Source of the DNA: PALSA-188 sp963720075
GTDB lineage: Bacteria > Acidobacteriota > Terriglobia > Terriglobales > Acidobacteriaceae
NCBI GenBank assembly: GCA_963720075.1
Contig: CAVREG010000019.1
Coordinates: 186,001 to 250,000 of the forward strand
Direction: 5' to 3'
DNA: 64,000 nucleotides
Part shown: in pieces, positions 9,139 to 19,400 of the stretch
How positions within the stretch are numbered: position 1 is the first letter of the stretch
Layout of the letters: each line of letters begins with the position of its first letter
The notes under the pieces: generated by a model
Seen by the model: the letters and a program-made list of their open reading frames with translations, nothing else
Database searches by the model: none
What the model was told of the DNA's origin: nothing
Position numbers and translations under genes: made by a program

Positions 9139-10530
9139 TTACCTTTTTGGCTCAATCGCCTTTAGACGCTGGCGAGCTTGCCACTCCTGATCTGGAAACT
9201 GCCCATTCGCAACCTCCAGAAACTTATGATAATTCAGTACGGCATTATTTCTGTCACGCAGGTGATCGTAGGCCGTCGCGCGCAAAAAATAAGAGATGGG
9301 AATTTCCGGAAGTAATTTGGCGCGTGCGTCGGCGGCTTTAATGGCAAGGTCGTAGTTTTTATTTTCATTGGCGGCAACCGCTAAATCGCCGTAAGCCGCA
9401 CCGAAATCCGGCTTTAAGCGCACTGTCGTTATGAATTCCTGTTGCGCTTGGGGAAACTTATGCAGTTTCATTAATGTTTTCCCAAGAGCTTCATGCAGAT
9501 CCGGGTCGCCTGGCTTCTTCTGCAAAACCAGTCGATAGGCAGCTTCCGCTTTATCGTATTTTCCTGAATCCGCATACAGATCAGCGAGGTCTCGTTGCGC
9601 AGCGTCGTCGCCCGGAGTGAGCTTCAGTCCCGCCTCCAGCTCGGCAATCGCGTCGTCTTTCTTTCCTTCCGCTAACAACACTCTTCCTAATTGATTACGA
9701 ATTACGCCTTCATTTGGATGGGCAGCCGCAAGCTTCCGCAGCGCTTCTTCGGCTTGAGGAAACTGCCGCGCGCGCAAGTAGGCATTGGCAAGGCCCGTCA
9801 TGGCATCGGTGGACGATGGTTCCAAAGCTAAAGCATGTTTGTATTCTTGCGCCGCATCCTCAAAACGATTCTGCTTTTCGAGCAGCAGCCCGGCCGAAAG
9901 ATGAGGCTCCGGATCGGCTGGCTGAAGAGTTGCAGTCTGGTGATAGGCTTCCAGGGCTTCGTTCGGCTTGGTTGCTTCGATCACGTGCGCTAAGGATAGC
10001 CAAGCGCGGGCTTGTCCTTCGTCCACATGAGCTGTAGGTTTTAACTTCGTGGCTGCCCGTAGAAATTGCTCAGCATCGGGGCTTTTTGCCTGCGCAAGCG
10101 TCAGTCCGAGATTGAGATTCGATTCGAAAATGTTGGGATTGGCCGCGACCGATTTTCGATAAGCCGCAATAGAGTAATCAATTTTCCCCAAGCCATGGAA
10201 AACGAACCCGAGATCGAACCATGCTTGAAAGTTATCCGGATTTGCCAAAACAACCTTTTGCAATAGCGGCTCGGCAGTCGCGTAGTCTCGCTTCTCAATT
10301 GCAGTTTCGGCCTGAGTAAGCTGCAGAGATGAATCCTGCTCCACAGTTCGATGATGTCTAATCGTCGTTTTAGTCTGTGCGGCAGCCGTCCCAAACGGCA
10401 GCGACAGCGCGAAAATCAAAAAGAGACGAGGATGCCATGCCGCCCCTCTTTTTACTCGCGTCGCGGCCAAAGATTGGGCCAAGGATAAAGATAAGGAAGC
10501 GTCTGCCCTACCTGGGGTGGCACCCTTCAT
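9139..10530 (-). CDS. Exported TPR-repeat protein
   Basis: About ten tandem tetratricopeptide units follow a signal peptide ending near SLPFGTAAAQ; typical units are AWFDLGFVFHGLGKIDYSIAAYRKSV-like. TPR arrays are protein-binding scaffolds, here in the periplasm or attached to the envelope. The frame could start at 10584 inside uvrA. I prefer the ATG at 10530, which has an AGG ribosome site seven bases upstream and begins just after the uvrA stop. It is followed at once by two small exported proteins, which may be its partners. Confidence 0.85.
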   Translation of the reverse strand: MKGATPGRADASLSLSLAQSLAATRVKRGAAWHPRLFLIFALSLPFGTAAAQTKTTIRHHRTVEQDSSLQLTQAETAIEKRDYATAEPLLQKVVLANPDNFQAWFDLGFVFHGLGKIDYSIAAYRKSVAANPNIFESNLNLGLTLAQAKSPDAEQFLRAATKLKPTAHVDEGQARAWLSLAHVIEATKPNEALEAYHQTATLQPADPEPHLSAGLLLEKQNRFEDAAQEYKHALALEPSSTDAMTGLANAYLRARQFPQAEEALRKLAAAHPNEGVIRNQLGRVLLAEGKKDDAIAELEAGLKLTPGDDAAQRDLADLYADSGKYDKAEAAYRLVLQKKPGDPDLHEALGKTLMKLHKFPQAQQEFITTVRLKPDFGAAYGDLAVAANENKNYDLAIKAADARAKLLPEIPISYFLRATAYDHLRDRNNAVLNYHKFLEVANGQFPDQEWQARQRLKAIEPKR

Positions 10531-10549
10531 AGAGTAACCTGAAGATTGT

Positions 10550-13465
10550 CTAACTCTCTTTGTTGAGACGCGATTTACTTCCATTTAATACGTGAGCCAA
10601 GTAATGCCCGGTGTACGAGGCCGGCAACGCCGCGATCGTCTCCGGCGGACCAGCCCCCACAACATAGCCGCCGCGGTCTCCGCCTTCCGGTCCCAGATCA
10701 ATGACCCAATCTGCTGTTTTGATCACTTCGAGATTATGTTCAATCACAAGGATTGACCCGCCCGCATCTATTAGGCGCCTGAACGCCGCAAGCAGTTTGC
10801 TCACGTCATCGAAGTGCAATCCAGTGGTTGGTTCGTCGAATATATAAAGAACCCGTAATCGCCGTTTGCTGGGAAGGCTTGCCGGACGCCCAATCCCACG
10901 CGCCACCGGCTGTAAATGAGCCGCCAGCTTCATGCGCTGTGCTTCTCCTCCCGACAAAGTTGTGGCTGATTGACCCAGGCGTAAGTATCCCAGCCCGACT
11001 TCTTCCAACACGCGCAATTTGTCGACAATCTTTGGCACCCCGCCGAAAAACTGCAAGGCCTCTTTCACAGTGAGACTCAGAACTTCGTGAATATTTTTCC
11101 CGCGATATCGTGCTTCCAAAACCTGGGGTTTGTAGCGGGTACCCTGGCACTCCTCGCATATCAGCTCCACGTCCGCTAGAAATTGCATCTCTACCGTGAC
11201 CGTGCCATCGCCCTGGCACACTTCGCATCGCCCGCCCGCGATATTGAAAGAGAAATGCCCCGCGGTAAATCCGCGCTTGTGGCTCTCAGGAAGGGAGGCG
11301 AACAGATCGCGGATGGCATCGAAGGCTTTAATGTAGGTCACTGGATTCGATCGCGGGGTGCGTCCGATGGGCGATTGATCCACCAGCACCACATCGTCTA
11401 TATACTCGTCCCCTTCCACCCGGTCCCAACCCGCCACCGGCGGAAGCATGCCGTTCGTCCGCCCCTTCGCTGCGGCCAATGCCTTATATAAGACATCATG
11501 CAGCAAAGTGGATTTTCCAGACCCTGAAACTCCGGTCAAAGCGACCAACATACCCAAGGGAATCGTGATGTCCAGATTTTTGAGATTGTGCGTGCGCGCT
11601 CCATAAAGCTTAATTTCCTCGCGGCCAACTTTTCGCCGCGCAGTCGGAATTTGGATTTTCAACTCATGTGCAAGATAGCGCCCGGTGAGCGAGGCCGGCA
11701 TCTTCTTAATCTCATCGTACGTGCCCGATGCAATAACCTTGCCTCCGTGCTCGCCCGCTCCCGGGCCAAGATCGAGTATTGTGTCCGACGCCCGCATCAC
11801 ATCGGGATCGTGTTCAACCACGAGAATCGTGTTTCCCAAGTCCCGCAGTCCATGCAGAATGTTTATAAGCCGATGAGTATCGCGGCTGTGAAGTCCAATC
11901 GAAGGCTCATCGAGAACATATAGCGTTCCGACGAGGCGCGAGCCCAGCGAAGTCGCCAGTTGAATCCGCTGCGACTCCCCGCCGGAAAGCGTCGAGGAAA
12001 GCCTGTCAAGCGTCAGGTATTCCAGGCCAACATCTTTCAGGAACCGCAACCGCTCGCGGATTTCCTCAAGAAGTCTTTCCGCAATCCCGGTTTCCTGCGC
12101 GGTCAATTCAAGCTGATCCACAAAATGCGCAGCCTGCTCTATCGTCATGCAACAAAGCTGGCAGATGTTCTTGCCGTTAATCCTTACCTGACGCGCTTCC
12201 GTTCGAAGTCGCGATCCTTCGCAATCCGAACAGAGCGAATATCCGCGATAGCGGCTCAGAAAGACGCGCACATGCAATTTATATTTTTTTCTCTCCAGGC
12301 GCTTAAAAAATCCGCGAATTCCCGGAAACGATCCATCGCCGTCCAACACGTGTTTTTGCTGCTCAGGTTCCAGTTCGTCCCACGGCACATTCAGCGGAAC
12401 GCTCATCTCTCGCGCAAACCGCTTCAGCTCGGTAAAAAGTGTTTTGTACTTGGGCTTCGTCCACGGCTCAATTGCACCGTCGTTCAATGTTCTTGAGCTA
12501 TCCGGGATCACCAGGCCAAGATCGAAGTCAATGGTGTTGCCGAATCCCTGGCATCGGGGACAAGCGCCGAAAGGATTATTGAACGAAAATAAATGCGGCT
12601 CTGGCTCGTCATAACGGATATTGCATTGCTTACATTCAAATCGCTGTGAGAACCGAAGACGTTGCGGTGCCTCCTCGCCGCGCGGGGCGGTTTCAAAAAT
12701 AACTTCTCCGGCCTCGCGATAACAGATTTCGACAGCGTCAACAATTCGCGCCCGGGCATCCGCCGAAACCACAAGGCGGTCCACAAGCAGGAAAACCGGT
12801 TCGGCAAAATTAACTTCCAGCAGCGATTCCGGAGACGAAAACTCGAATATCCGCCCGCTCTGATATAGACGATTAAATCCTCGTTGGCGAACTTCGAAGA
12901 GTTGTGTCTTGAGCAAATCGCTATGCGGACTCGAAGCCGCCGCCTTCTTCTTGCCGCGAGGCTTCTTTTTTTCCGGCACCGGTGCGTCGGATATTCGCAA
13001 CGGAAAAAGAACATTTAGCCGAGTTCCTTCGGGGAGGGCCAAGACTGCCGACGCGACCTCATCCACGGTATCTTTCTTAACCTCGGCCCCACACCGCAGG
13101 CAATAGGTCCGGCCAATCCGCGCGTACAGCAAACGCAGGTAGTCATAAATTTCAGTAGCAGTCCCGACGGTTGACCGCGGATTGCGCGTAGAGTTTTTCT
13201 GCCGGATGGCCACAGCGGGCGCTATACCATCAATGACGTCAACATCCGGCTTCTCAATGCGCTCCAAAAACTGCCGCGCATATGCAGATAGGGACTCAAC
13301 ATAACGGCGCTGTCCCTCGGCGTAAATTGTGTCGAAGGCAAGCGAAGATTTTCCCGAGCCCGAAACGCCGGTCACGACCGTCAATGCATTGTGCGGGATC
13401 TCAAAATCTATGTTCTTGAGATTGTGAACCCGAGCGCCCCGAACAACTATGGTTTCCGTGGACAT
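10550..13465 (-). CDS. uvrA: Excinuclease ABC subunit A
   Basis: UvrA is the damage-recognition ATPase of nucleotide excision repair. Two ABC modules are visible. The first has Walker A GVSGSGKSS near residue 35 and signature LSGGESQRIQLA; the second has GVSGSGKSTLLHDV and LSGGEAQRMKLA. Zinc-finger Cys pairs include CLRCG, CKQC, CPRCQGFG and CEVCQGDG. At 971 residues it is slightly longer than E. coli UvrA (940), partly because of a short Lys/Pro-rich insert near residue 170. The first gene of its run, it has a good promoter match upstream. Confidence 0.97.
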   Translation of the reverse strand: MSTETIVVRGARVHNLKNIDFEIPHNALTVVTGVSGSGKSSLAFDTIYAEGQRRYVESLSAYARQFLERIEKPDVDVIDGIAPAVAIRQKNSTRNPRSTVGTATEIYDYLRLLYARIGRTYCLRCGAEVKKDTVDEVASAVLALPEGTRLNVLFPLRISDAPVPEKKKPRGKKKAAASSPHSDLLKTQLFEVRQRGFNRLYQSGRIFEFSSPESLLEVNFAEPVFLLVDRLVVSADARARIVDAVEICYREAGEVIFETAPRGEEAPQRLRFSQRFECKQCNIRYDEPEPHLFSFNNPFGACPRCQGFGNTIDFDLGLVIPDSSRTLNDGAIEPWTKPKYKTLFTELKRFAREMSVPLNVPWDELEPEQQKHVLDGDGSFPGIRGFFKRLERKKYKLHVRVFLSRYRGYSLCSDCEGSRLRTEARQVRINGKNICQLCCMTIEQAAHFVDQLELTAQETGIAERLLEEIRERLRFLKDVGLEYLTLDRLSSTLSGGESQRIQLATSLGSRLVGTLYVLDEPSIGLHSRDTHRLINILHGLRDLGNTILVVEHDPDVMRASDTILDLGPGAGEHGGKVIASGTYDEIKKMPASLTGRYLAHELKIQIPTARRKVGREEIKLYGARTHNLKNLDITIPLGMLVALTGVSGSGKSTLLHDVLYKALAAAKGRTNGMLPPVAGWDRVEGDEYIDDVVLVDQSPIGRTPRSNPVTYIKAFDAIRDLFASLPESHKRGFTAGHFSFNIAGGRCEVCQGDGTVTVEMQFLADVELICEECQGTRYKPQVLEARYRGKNIHEVLSLTVKEALQFFGGVPKIVDKLRVLEEVGLGYLRLGQSATTLSGGEAQRMKLAAHLQPVARGIGRPASLPSKRRLRVLYIFDEPTTGLHFDDVSKLLAAFRRLIDAGGSILVIEHNLEVIKTADWVIDLGPEGGDRGGYVVGAGPPETIAALPASYTGHYLAHVLNGSKSRLNKES

Positions 13466-13545
13466 TAATTAAAGGCAATCTCGCAATCGTTCCCGTATAG
13501 TGGATCGGCGTTACAGACCATCAGAAAGGGAAGTGCGAATCTTCT

Positions 13546-13573
13546 ATTATAAAGGACTCTAATGAACCTCCAA
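13546..13573 (-). promoter_or_regulatory. Candidate sigma-70-type promoter for uvrA
   Basis: Read on the minus strand, TTGGAG (13573-13568) and TATAAT (13551-13546) are separated by 16 bases. Transcription would start near 13539, about 75 bases before the uvrA ATG. This is a match by eye only. Confidence 0.5.
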
Positions 13574-13630
13574 TTCCGTGCAGCGGCAGCTTTCAGAACA
13601 GGACGCGATTAATTTCTTCTCAATCTCTTC

Positions 13631-13658
13631 TTACGAATCTTTCTTTCCCTGATAGAAT
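13631..13658 (+). promoter_or_regulatory. Possible promoter of carA
   Basis: TTACGA (13631-13636) and TAGAAT (13653-13658) are spaced by 16 bases, some 28 bases before the carA start. A GGAG ribosome site lies at 13677-13680. The -35 match is weak, so this is tentative. Confidence 0.3.
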
Positions 13659-13685
13659 CTTTAAAATCCACTCCCCGGAGTAAAA

Positions 13686-14816
13686 ATGCAGGCCATTCTT
13701 GCGCTGGAAGACGGCAGGGTCTTCCGAGGCAAAGGCTACGGAGCAAAAGGCGAATGTTACGGCGAAGTCGTTTTTAATACTTCCATCACTGGCTATCAGG
13801 AAATTTTTACTGATCCTTCCTACGCCGGACAGATTGTAGTTCTCACCAATCCCGAAATCGGCAATTACGGAACCAATTCTGAAGACAGCGAATCCACCCG
13901 CCCTTATATCGAGGGCTTGATCGTCCGCGAGTTTTCGCGCGTCAGTTCCAACTGGCGTTCGCAACAGGTCGCCGAGGAATATCTCGAACAATTCAAAATC
14001 CCAGTTCTCGGCGATATTGACACGCGCTCTTTGGTTCGCCATTTGCGGGACAACGGCGTCATGCGTGGAGTCGTTTCGACGCTCGAAGCCGACGTGGACA
14101 AGCTGGTTGCGAAGGCACGCTCCATTCCGAAAATGGACGGAACCGACCTCGCCAAAGTCGTTAGCACCAGCAAGACTTACGTATGGGAAACCGGCGAGCG
14201 CTCCCATCTGCCGGATGAAGTTGTCGGTTTTAAAGACGAGCCGGAGCGGTTTCATGTCGTGGCTTATGACTACGGAATTAAACACAACATTCTGCGCAAG
14301 CTCCGCGGCGAATGTTGCAAAGTGACGGTCGTCCCGGCAGAAACTCCAGCCGAAGATGTTCTCGCGTTGAAACCGGACGGCGTTTTTCTATCGAACGGTC
14401 CAGGCGATCCCGAACCTTGCACATATGCCGTGGACAACATCCGCCGCTTAATGGGACGTCAGCCAATCTTTGGAATCTGCCTGGGGCATCAGCTCACCGG
14501 CATAGCCCTTGGCGGAAAAACTTTTAAACTCAAGTTCGGACACCATGGCGGAAACCATCCAGTAAAGCAGCTAAACACCGGAAAGATCGAGATCACCGCC
14601 CACAATCACAACTTTGCCGTTGACCCCGACTCGCTCCCACAGAGCGAAGTCGAACTAACACACATGGACCTCAACGACAACACGCTCGAAGGTATGCGCC
14701 ATCGCAATCTACCGCTGTTCACAGTGCAATATCACCCAGAGGCATCGCCCGGTCCGCACGACTCGCATTATTTGTTCAAAGATTTCGTGAAGATGATGGA
14801 GGAGTGGAAGCGGTGA
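13686..14816 (+). CDS. carA: Carbamoyl-phosphate synthase small (glutaminase) subunit
   Basis: The subunit hydrolyses glutamine and passes ammonia to CarB for carbamoyl phosphate, used in pyrimidine and arginine synthesis. The N-terminal CPSase small-chain domain starts at ALEDGRVFRGKGYG. The C-terminal amidotransferase has the nucleophile motif IFGICLGHQL, and the His/Glu pair lies in VQYHPEASPGP. The length of 376 is normal. The GGAG site six bases before ATG supports the start. The stop overlaps the next gene by four bases. carB lies 1.6 kb downstream on the same strand, with three small genes in between. Confidence 0.97.
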   Translation: MQAILALEDGRVFRGKGYGAKGECYGEVVFNTSITGYQEIFTDPSYAGQIVVLTNPEIGNYGTNSEDSESTRPYIEGLIVREFSRVSSNWRSQQVAEEYLEQFKIPVLGDIDTRSLVRHLRDNGVMRGVVSTLEADVDKLVAKARSIPKMDGTDLAKVVSTSKTYVWETGERSHLPDEVVGFKDEPERFHVVAYDYGIKHNILRKLRGECCKVTVVPAETPAEDVLALKPDGVFLSNGPGDPEPCTYAVDNIRRLMGRQPIFGICLGHQLTGIALGGKTFKLKFGHHGGNHPVKQLNTGKIEITAHNHNFAVDPDSLPQSEVELTHMDLNDNTLEGMRHRNLPLFTVQYHPEASPGPHDSHYLFKDFVKMMEEWKR

Positions 14817-15241
14817 GAGGTTATGCCGGCGGATTTCTGTTGGCAGGAGCGATCTTAGCGGTCATTATTTCTTTGATAACGCGGCGAGTGTCTTGGATCG
14901 GCGAGCGCGAGGTGTGCGGCCAGATGAGGATTGTGGACAAAGGGAAGCAAACCGTGCTGAGGAATGCGGGACTTCTCGTGTATCGATCAAAATCGAAGTA
15001 CACTCCCTGCTGCGTCAAGGCGAAGGGAAATTTCAAGTCGGGCGATCTTGAGGCAGGCCGATACTTCATCGTCGCGGAACACTCCGACCCGAAGTTCGTG
15101 ATCCCCGTTTGGTTGGAAAAACACTATGACGGTAGGACATGTGGTCTGAGTACGGTGTTCACGTTTGACCGCGCTACAGGAAAGACCGAAGCGACGATAA
15201 CAATACTGGTTGAGTCTCCAAGAAATGCCCAAATCCACTAA
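14813..15241 (+). CDS. Small membrane-anchored protein of unknown function
   Basis: One N-terminal hydrophobic helix (about residues 5-24, FLLAGAILAVIISLI) anchors a globular domain. That domain has a Cys pair (TPCCVKAKG) and beta-rich segments reminiscent of an Ig-like or carboxypeptidase-regulatory fold. The GTG at 14813 overlaps the carA stop by four bases and has GGAGG about ten bases upstream, so I use it rather than the GTG at 14804. Function unknown; translationally coupled to carA. Confidence 0.6.
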   Translation: MRGYAGGFLLAGAILAVIISLITRRVSWIGEREVCGQMRIVDKGKQTVLRNAGLLVYRSKSKYTPCCVKAKGNFKSGDLEAGRYFIVAEHSDPKFVIPVWLEKHYDGRTCGLSTVFTFDRATGKTEATITILVESPRNAQIH

Positions 15242-15373
15242 CATTTCGGAAAAAGCCGACCCTCGATGCGGCGAGTTATCATCGGCTTTCGTACGTTGGG
15301 TGGCAGACTGTCCCGAGCAAATTCAAGAGGGCTTTATCCGGCGCATAGCCAACGGGTACAGAATGGAACGCGC

Positions 15374-15796
15374 ATGAAACGACTACCCCTAATCTTCGGA
15401 CTCGCACTTTTCCTCACCGCCTGCGCGAAAACTCCCAGCGAGGCCGACCTTGCGCACCAGGGAATTACCGTCTGCGGAACGGTCACTGACGACAGTCATC
15501 AGCCGGTCGCCAACGCATTCATCGAATTGCACCATTCCGCCAAAGACCCCACTGTTATGCAAACTCGTTACCAAGTCGGGCGCACGGACAGCAAAGGTCA
15601 ATTCGAAGTCCAAGGTATTGCTCAAGGACAATATTGGATGGCCGTCGTGCCCAAAGGACCATGCAATCCCAAATCAAAAGACGAAAACGAAGCGCGCCGA
15701 GCGGAAGTTGACGTTCCAAACGGCACTCCCGGCCCCGAATGTAAAACGCAATGGCAAGTAATGCAGGACGCATTCTGCAAAGTGACGGTGCAATGA
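15374..15796 (+). CDS. Lipoprotein with carboxypeptidase-regulatory-like domain
   Basis: The signal peptide ends in the lipobox FLTACAK, so the mature protein should be lipid-anchored at its Cys. The body begins TVCGTVTDDSHQPVANAFIE, the usual opening of a carboxypeptidase-regulatory-like (CarboxypepD_reg) beta-sandwich, followed by GQFEVQGIAQGQYWM. I start at the ATG at 15374, which begins the signal peptide, not at the longer frame from 15266. The stop overlaps the next start (ATGA). Confidence 0.75.
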   Translation: MKRLPLIFGLALFLTACAKTPSEADLAHQGITVCGTVTDDSHQPVANAFIELHHSAKDPTVMQTRYQVGRTDSKGQFEVQGIAQGQYWMAVVPKGPCNPKSKDENEARRAEVDVPNGTPGPECKTQWQVMQDAFCKVTVQ

Positions 15797-16413
15797 AGGA
15801 ATTGGGGTGCGCTCGGCAGCTTCAAGGAGGCCAATGGCTCAAACTCCCGGTAGCAGTGCTGTTGATGGCCACAACGAGTGTTGCGCAATCCATCACAATT
15901 AATCTCGCTCATGGTACCGAAAACGAGCAGCGGACAAAAGCACAACTTCAGCGGCTTCTAACGACTTACGATTTGACCAAATATACTTTTACTAACACCG
16001 TGATCATTGATGAGAAGGCAATTCCGCACAGTCATCCTGTACTTACTCTCCATACTCGTCATTTGAATTCAGATGATGAGCTGCTTTCAACGTACGTTCA
16101 CGAACAACTCCATTGGTATTTGGCAGCACATCAGGATCGCACCGACACAGCTGAGAACGATCTGCGAAAGATCTATCCAAAGGTTCCGGTTGGTTATCCT
16201 GAAGGCGGTAATGACGAAGAGAGCACGTATCTACACTTAATTGATTGCTACCTTGAGATGCGGGCTGACCGCGAGTTGATGGGATCACAACGCGCATCGG
16301 CTGTAATGAATTACTGGGCCGGTGATCATTACCGTTGGGTCTACAGGACAGTGATGAATGATGAATCAACCATCGCTGGCGTTGTCGACAAGGAACATTT
16401 GAAGATAAATTAA
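15793..16413 (+). CDS. Exported putative zinc metallopeptidase (HExxH protein)
   Basis: A probable signal segment (LPVAVLLMATTSVAQS) near residues 18-33 is followed by a domain with the zinc motif YVHEQLHWYL. A later Glu-rich stretch (GGNDEESTYLHLIDCYLEM) could supply the third ligand. The family is not recognised. The ATG at 15793 overlaps the lipoprotein stop by four bases, and the stop is immediately followed by the carB start codon, so the gene is embedded in the car operon. Peptidase activity is inferred only from HExxH. Confidence 0.65.
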   Translation: MKELGCARQLQGGQWLKLPVAVLLMATTSVAQSITINLAHGTENEQRTKAQLQRLLTTYDLTKYTFTNTVIIDEKAIPHSHPVLTLHTRHLNSDDELLSTYVHEQLHWYLAAHQDRTDTAENDLRKIYPKVPVGYPEGGNDEESTYLHLIDCYLEMRADRELMGSQRASAVMNYWAGDHYRWVYRTVMNDESTIAGVVDKEHLKIN

Positions 16414-19400
16414 ATGCCAAAGCGCACTGACATCTCAAAAATTCTCATCCTTGGCTCGGGCCCCATCATCATTGGGCAATCGGCTGAATTCGACTACTCC
16501 GGCACGCAAGCTTGTAAGGCGCTCAAGTCTGAAGGGTACGAAGTGGTGCTGGCCAATTCGAATCCAGCGACCATCATGACTGATCCCGAAGTCGCCGACC
16601 GCACTTACATCGAGCCGCTCACCGTCGAATATCTCGAAGAAATTATTCGTGTTGAACGTGAACTCGCGCCCAGCGCGGGCTTCGCAATTCTTCCCACCGT
16701 AGGTGGACAAACCGCACTGAACCTCGCCATTGAACTCGCCGACAGCGGCATTCTTGAGAAATTTAACGTCATCCTGATCGGCGCGCAAATCAGCGCAATC
16801 AAGAAAGCCGAGGACCGTCTCTACTTTAAAGACGCCATGCAGAAGATCGGCCTCGACGTGCCGAAGTCCGCGCTGGTGAGCAATCTGAAGGATGGTCTTG
16901 AGTTCGCGGGGAAGATAGGATTCCCGGTCATTGTGCGACCGTCTTTCACGCTCGGCGGCAGCGGCGGAGGCATTGCCTACAACCGCGAAGAATTGTTGGA
17001 AGTGCTGGCCCGCGGCCTCGATTTCTCTCCGGTGCACGAGGCATTGATCGAAGAATCTGTCCTGGGATGGAAGGAATTTGAGCTCGAAGTAATGCGCGAC
17101 GTCAAAGACAACGTCATCATTATCTGCTCGATTGAGAACTTCGATCCCATGGGTGTGCACACTGGTGACTCCATCACCGTGGCTCCCGCGCAGACGCTTA
17201 CCGACCGTGAGTATCAAGCCATGCGCGACGCTTCCATCGCCGTGATTCGCGAAATTGGCGTCGAGACCGGCGGATCGAATATTCAATTCGGCGTCCATCC
17301 TGGTACCGGACGGATGGTCGTGATCGAAATGAATCCGCGTGTCTCGCGTTCTTCCGCGCTGGCATCAAAAGCCACCGGATTTCCCATCGCAAAAATAGCA
17401 GCTAAGCTTGCCGTAGGCTATACACTCGACGAAATTCCCAACGACATCACCCGCAAGACGCCGTCGTGCTTTGAGCCGACGCTGGATTACGTCGTAGTCA
17501 AAATTCCCAAATGGCAGTTCGAGAAATTTCCCGGCGCCGACGAGAGCCTCGGCCCGCAGATGAAATCCGTCGGTGAAGTCATGGCGATTGGGCGCACCTT
17601 CAAAGAAGCGTTGCTGAAAGGCATCCGCGCACTCGATACCGGAAAGAAGATCGGATCGGAAAAAATCGAGCCAAAGATTCTGACCCAACGTCTCGTAACG
17701 CCGCATCCCGAGCGGCTTTCCTACATCCGCTACGCACTCCGCCAGGGGCACACGGTGAAGCAACTCGCCAAGATGACTTCGATGGATCCCTGGTTCCTCT
17801 ACCAGCTCAAAGAAATTAATGACATGCAGCTTGAGCTGGAAAAGCATCCCATGGAGTCCATCCCCACCGAAGTTCTTTGCGACGCCAAACGCATGGGCAT
17901 CTCGGACGGGCGACTCGCGGGCGTGTGGAGGCTGAACGAAAAAGGCGCCGCAGAAAAGATTCGCCATCTCCGCCGCAAGCATCGTCTCAAGCCGGTTTAC
18001 AAGCGAGTAGATACCTGCGCCGCCGAATTCGAGAGCTTCACCCCATATCTTTATTCCACATACGAAGAAGAAGACGAAGCCACGCCGACGCAGAAGAAAA
18101 AAGTAATCATTCTAGGTAGCGGCCCAAATCGCATAGGGCAGGGAATCGAGTTCGATTACTGCTGTTGCCACGCGGCCTTCGCTCTGCGCGATGACGGATA
18201 CGAGACCATCATGATCAATTGCAATCCGGAGACGGTCTCCACTGATTACGACACAAGCGATCGGCTATATTTCGAGCCGCTGACGCTCGAAGATGTATTT
18301 GCCGTCTGCGAGCACGAAGCTTCGACGGGCGCGGATGTTGGAGTGATCGTGCAGTTTGGCGGACAAACTCCACTCAATCTTTCCATGCCGCTGAAAGCTG
18401 CGGGCGTGAAGATCATTGGCACATCGCCCGAATCCATTGATCTTGCTGAGGACCGCAAGCGCTTTGGCAAGCTTCTTGATGAACTGGAAATTCCGCAAGC
18501 GCCGGGCGCGATGGCGGCTTCGATCGAAGAGGCCGTTGCAGGCGCGAATCGCGTTGGATATCCGGTCCTCGTGCGTCCTTCTTATGTGCTCGGCGGACGC
18601 GCCATGGTGATCGCATACGACGAAGAAACGGTCGTCCGCTATATGAAGGAAGCTGTCGAATATTCGCAGGACCGCCCGGTGCTCATTGACCACTTCCTCG
18701 AAGACGCAATTGAAGTGGACGTTGACGCTCTCTCCGATGGCGAGGACGTAGTCATCGGCGGAATCATGCAGCACATCGAAGAAGCCGGAATTCACTCCGG
18801 CGACTCTTCCTGCGTATTACCTGCCGTGGATATTCCAGGGCGACTGCTCGATCGTATGCGCGATTACACTTTCCGCTTGGCAAAAGCTCTGAATGTCATT
18901 GGACTGATGAATATTCAATTTGCCATTCCGCGACTCGGCGCTGGCTCGAGCGGAAATGGATCGGACGGCGGGAAAGTTTACGTCCTGGAAGTGAATCCGC
19001 GGGCTTCCCGCACCGTGCCTTATGTTTCGAAAGCAACCGGCGTTCCCATGGCGAAGATTGCCGCGCGCCTGATGACCGGCCGCAAGCTACGCGAATTTCT
19101 GCCAACTTTCATTGATCGCCGCGCCGATCTTGATACTGGAAATTGTTACTACGTCAAGTCCCCGGTCTTTCCGTGGAATAAATTTCCCGGCGTGGACACG
19201 GTTCTCGGTCCAGAGATGAAATCCACCGGCGAGGTCATGGGCGTAGCCGACAATTTCGGCGAAGCGTTTGCCAAGGCCCAACTTGCCGCAGGACAAAAGT
19301 TGCCGACGGAAGGTTGCGTGTTCATCAGCGTGACCGATCATGACAAACCGCACGTCGCCGATCTCGCCCGCAAATTCGTTGACATGGGATTCAAGTTGGT

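Noticed and set aside
13620..14285. Long minus-strand frame opposite carA
   Set aside because: It is the mirror of a clear CarA frame with no family features of its own.
16435..17298. 287-residue minus-strand frame opposite carB
   Set aside because: A shadow of strong codon bias in carB; no ribosome site or recognisable domain.
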